Made by a program: the position numbers and the translations under genes. A stretch of 64,000 nucleotides of DNA from Protaetiibacter sp. (GTDB taxonomy: Bacteria > Actinomycetota > Actinomycetes > Actinomycetales > Microbacteriaceae), in NCBI GenBank assembly GCA_030150265.1, contig JASLGG010000046.1, forward strand, positions 1-64,000, read 5' to 3'. The stretch's first letter is position 1. The number at the start of each line of letters is the position of its first letter. The notes under the pieces were generated by a model, which made no database searches, was not told the origin of the DNA, and saw only the letters and a program-made list of their open reading frames with translations. Positions 63,933 through 64,000 of this stretch are shown here, piece after piece.

Positions 63933-64000
63933 CGAGGCCCGCGTACCGCGAGCTCGCGGCCCGCACCGACGGGCTCGCCGGCACCTCGTGGGGCGTGTAC
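63929..64000 (+). CDS. N-terminus of a probable cyclase/kynurenine-formamidase-like protein, cut by window edge
   Basis: Only 24 residues are visible from GTG 63929. YRELAARTDGLAGTSWGVY resembles the opening of cyclase-family hydrolases (RTDxxxGSSWG). This assignment is tentative. It is coupled to the VOC gene. Confidence 0.4.
   Translation, partial: MTRPAYRELAARTDGLAGTSWGVY

Overview
This is a contiguous piece of a high-G+C actinobacterial chromosome. Tight codon bias to G/C, frequent GTG starts, ATGA/GTGA start-stop overlaps, leaderless-looking promoters and a strong GGATGC/GCATCC signature point to the family Microbacteriaceae. That placement is an inference; no rRNA marker is present. 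I see no phage, insertion sequence, CRISPR array, rRNA or tRNA. About 55 genes are called, and no gene-free stretch exceeds 300 bases.

Layout. 1-7.5 kb is housekeeping: a truncated protein O-mannosyltransferase, rsmI, a nucleoside hydrolase, and the run metG-tatD-rsmA-ispE. 7.7-20.8 kb is a phosphate-uptake (pst) locus of unusual build. A YegP-like protein, pstC and pstA are followed by a membrane-anchored PstS, an 817-residue surface protein, a second secreted PstS, a WxL-domain-like protein, a DUF916/WxLIP-like protein, a small anchored surface protein, a sortase fold that has lost its catalytic His and Cys, and finally pstB. A candidate PHO box sits inside the locus. 20.8-28 kb holds an ArsR-SulP pair, a coiled-coil protein, an ABC-F ATPase, a membrane protein and a two-component system.

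28-40.9 kb is a polyamine/GABA module: a soluble Cache-domain protein, a FadR-type regulator, potA-D-B-C, a PucR regulator, GABA transaminase, glutamate dehydrogenase and two succinate-semialdehyde-type dehydrogenases. 41.9-47.3 kb is a tightly coupled five-gene lipid pathway: an OleA-like thiolase, a family 2 glycosyltransferase, a P450, an OleC-like beta-lactone synthetase and an OleD-like reductase. No OleB is seen, which resembles beta-lactone clusters such as lipstatin rather than hydrocarbon clusters.

47.4-53.9 kb pairs a fused dihydroxyacetone-kinase-type enzyme, an RpiB-type isomerase and a variant triosephosphate isomerase with a divergent sugar ABC transporter. This combination fits tetritol/tetrulose use. 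54-64 kb holds oxidoreductases, a LacI regulator with repeated palindromic operators, an AraC regulator, and a catabolic operon (Gfo/Idh, sugar-phosphate isomerase, esterase, VOC, AEC transporter, carboxymuconolactone decarboxylase family, VOC, probable cyclase) that runs off the window end.

The two regions I rate most likely to be undescribed are the pst/WxL/pseudo-sortase locus and the OleB-less Ole-like operon with P450 and glycosyltransferase.
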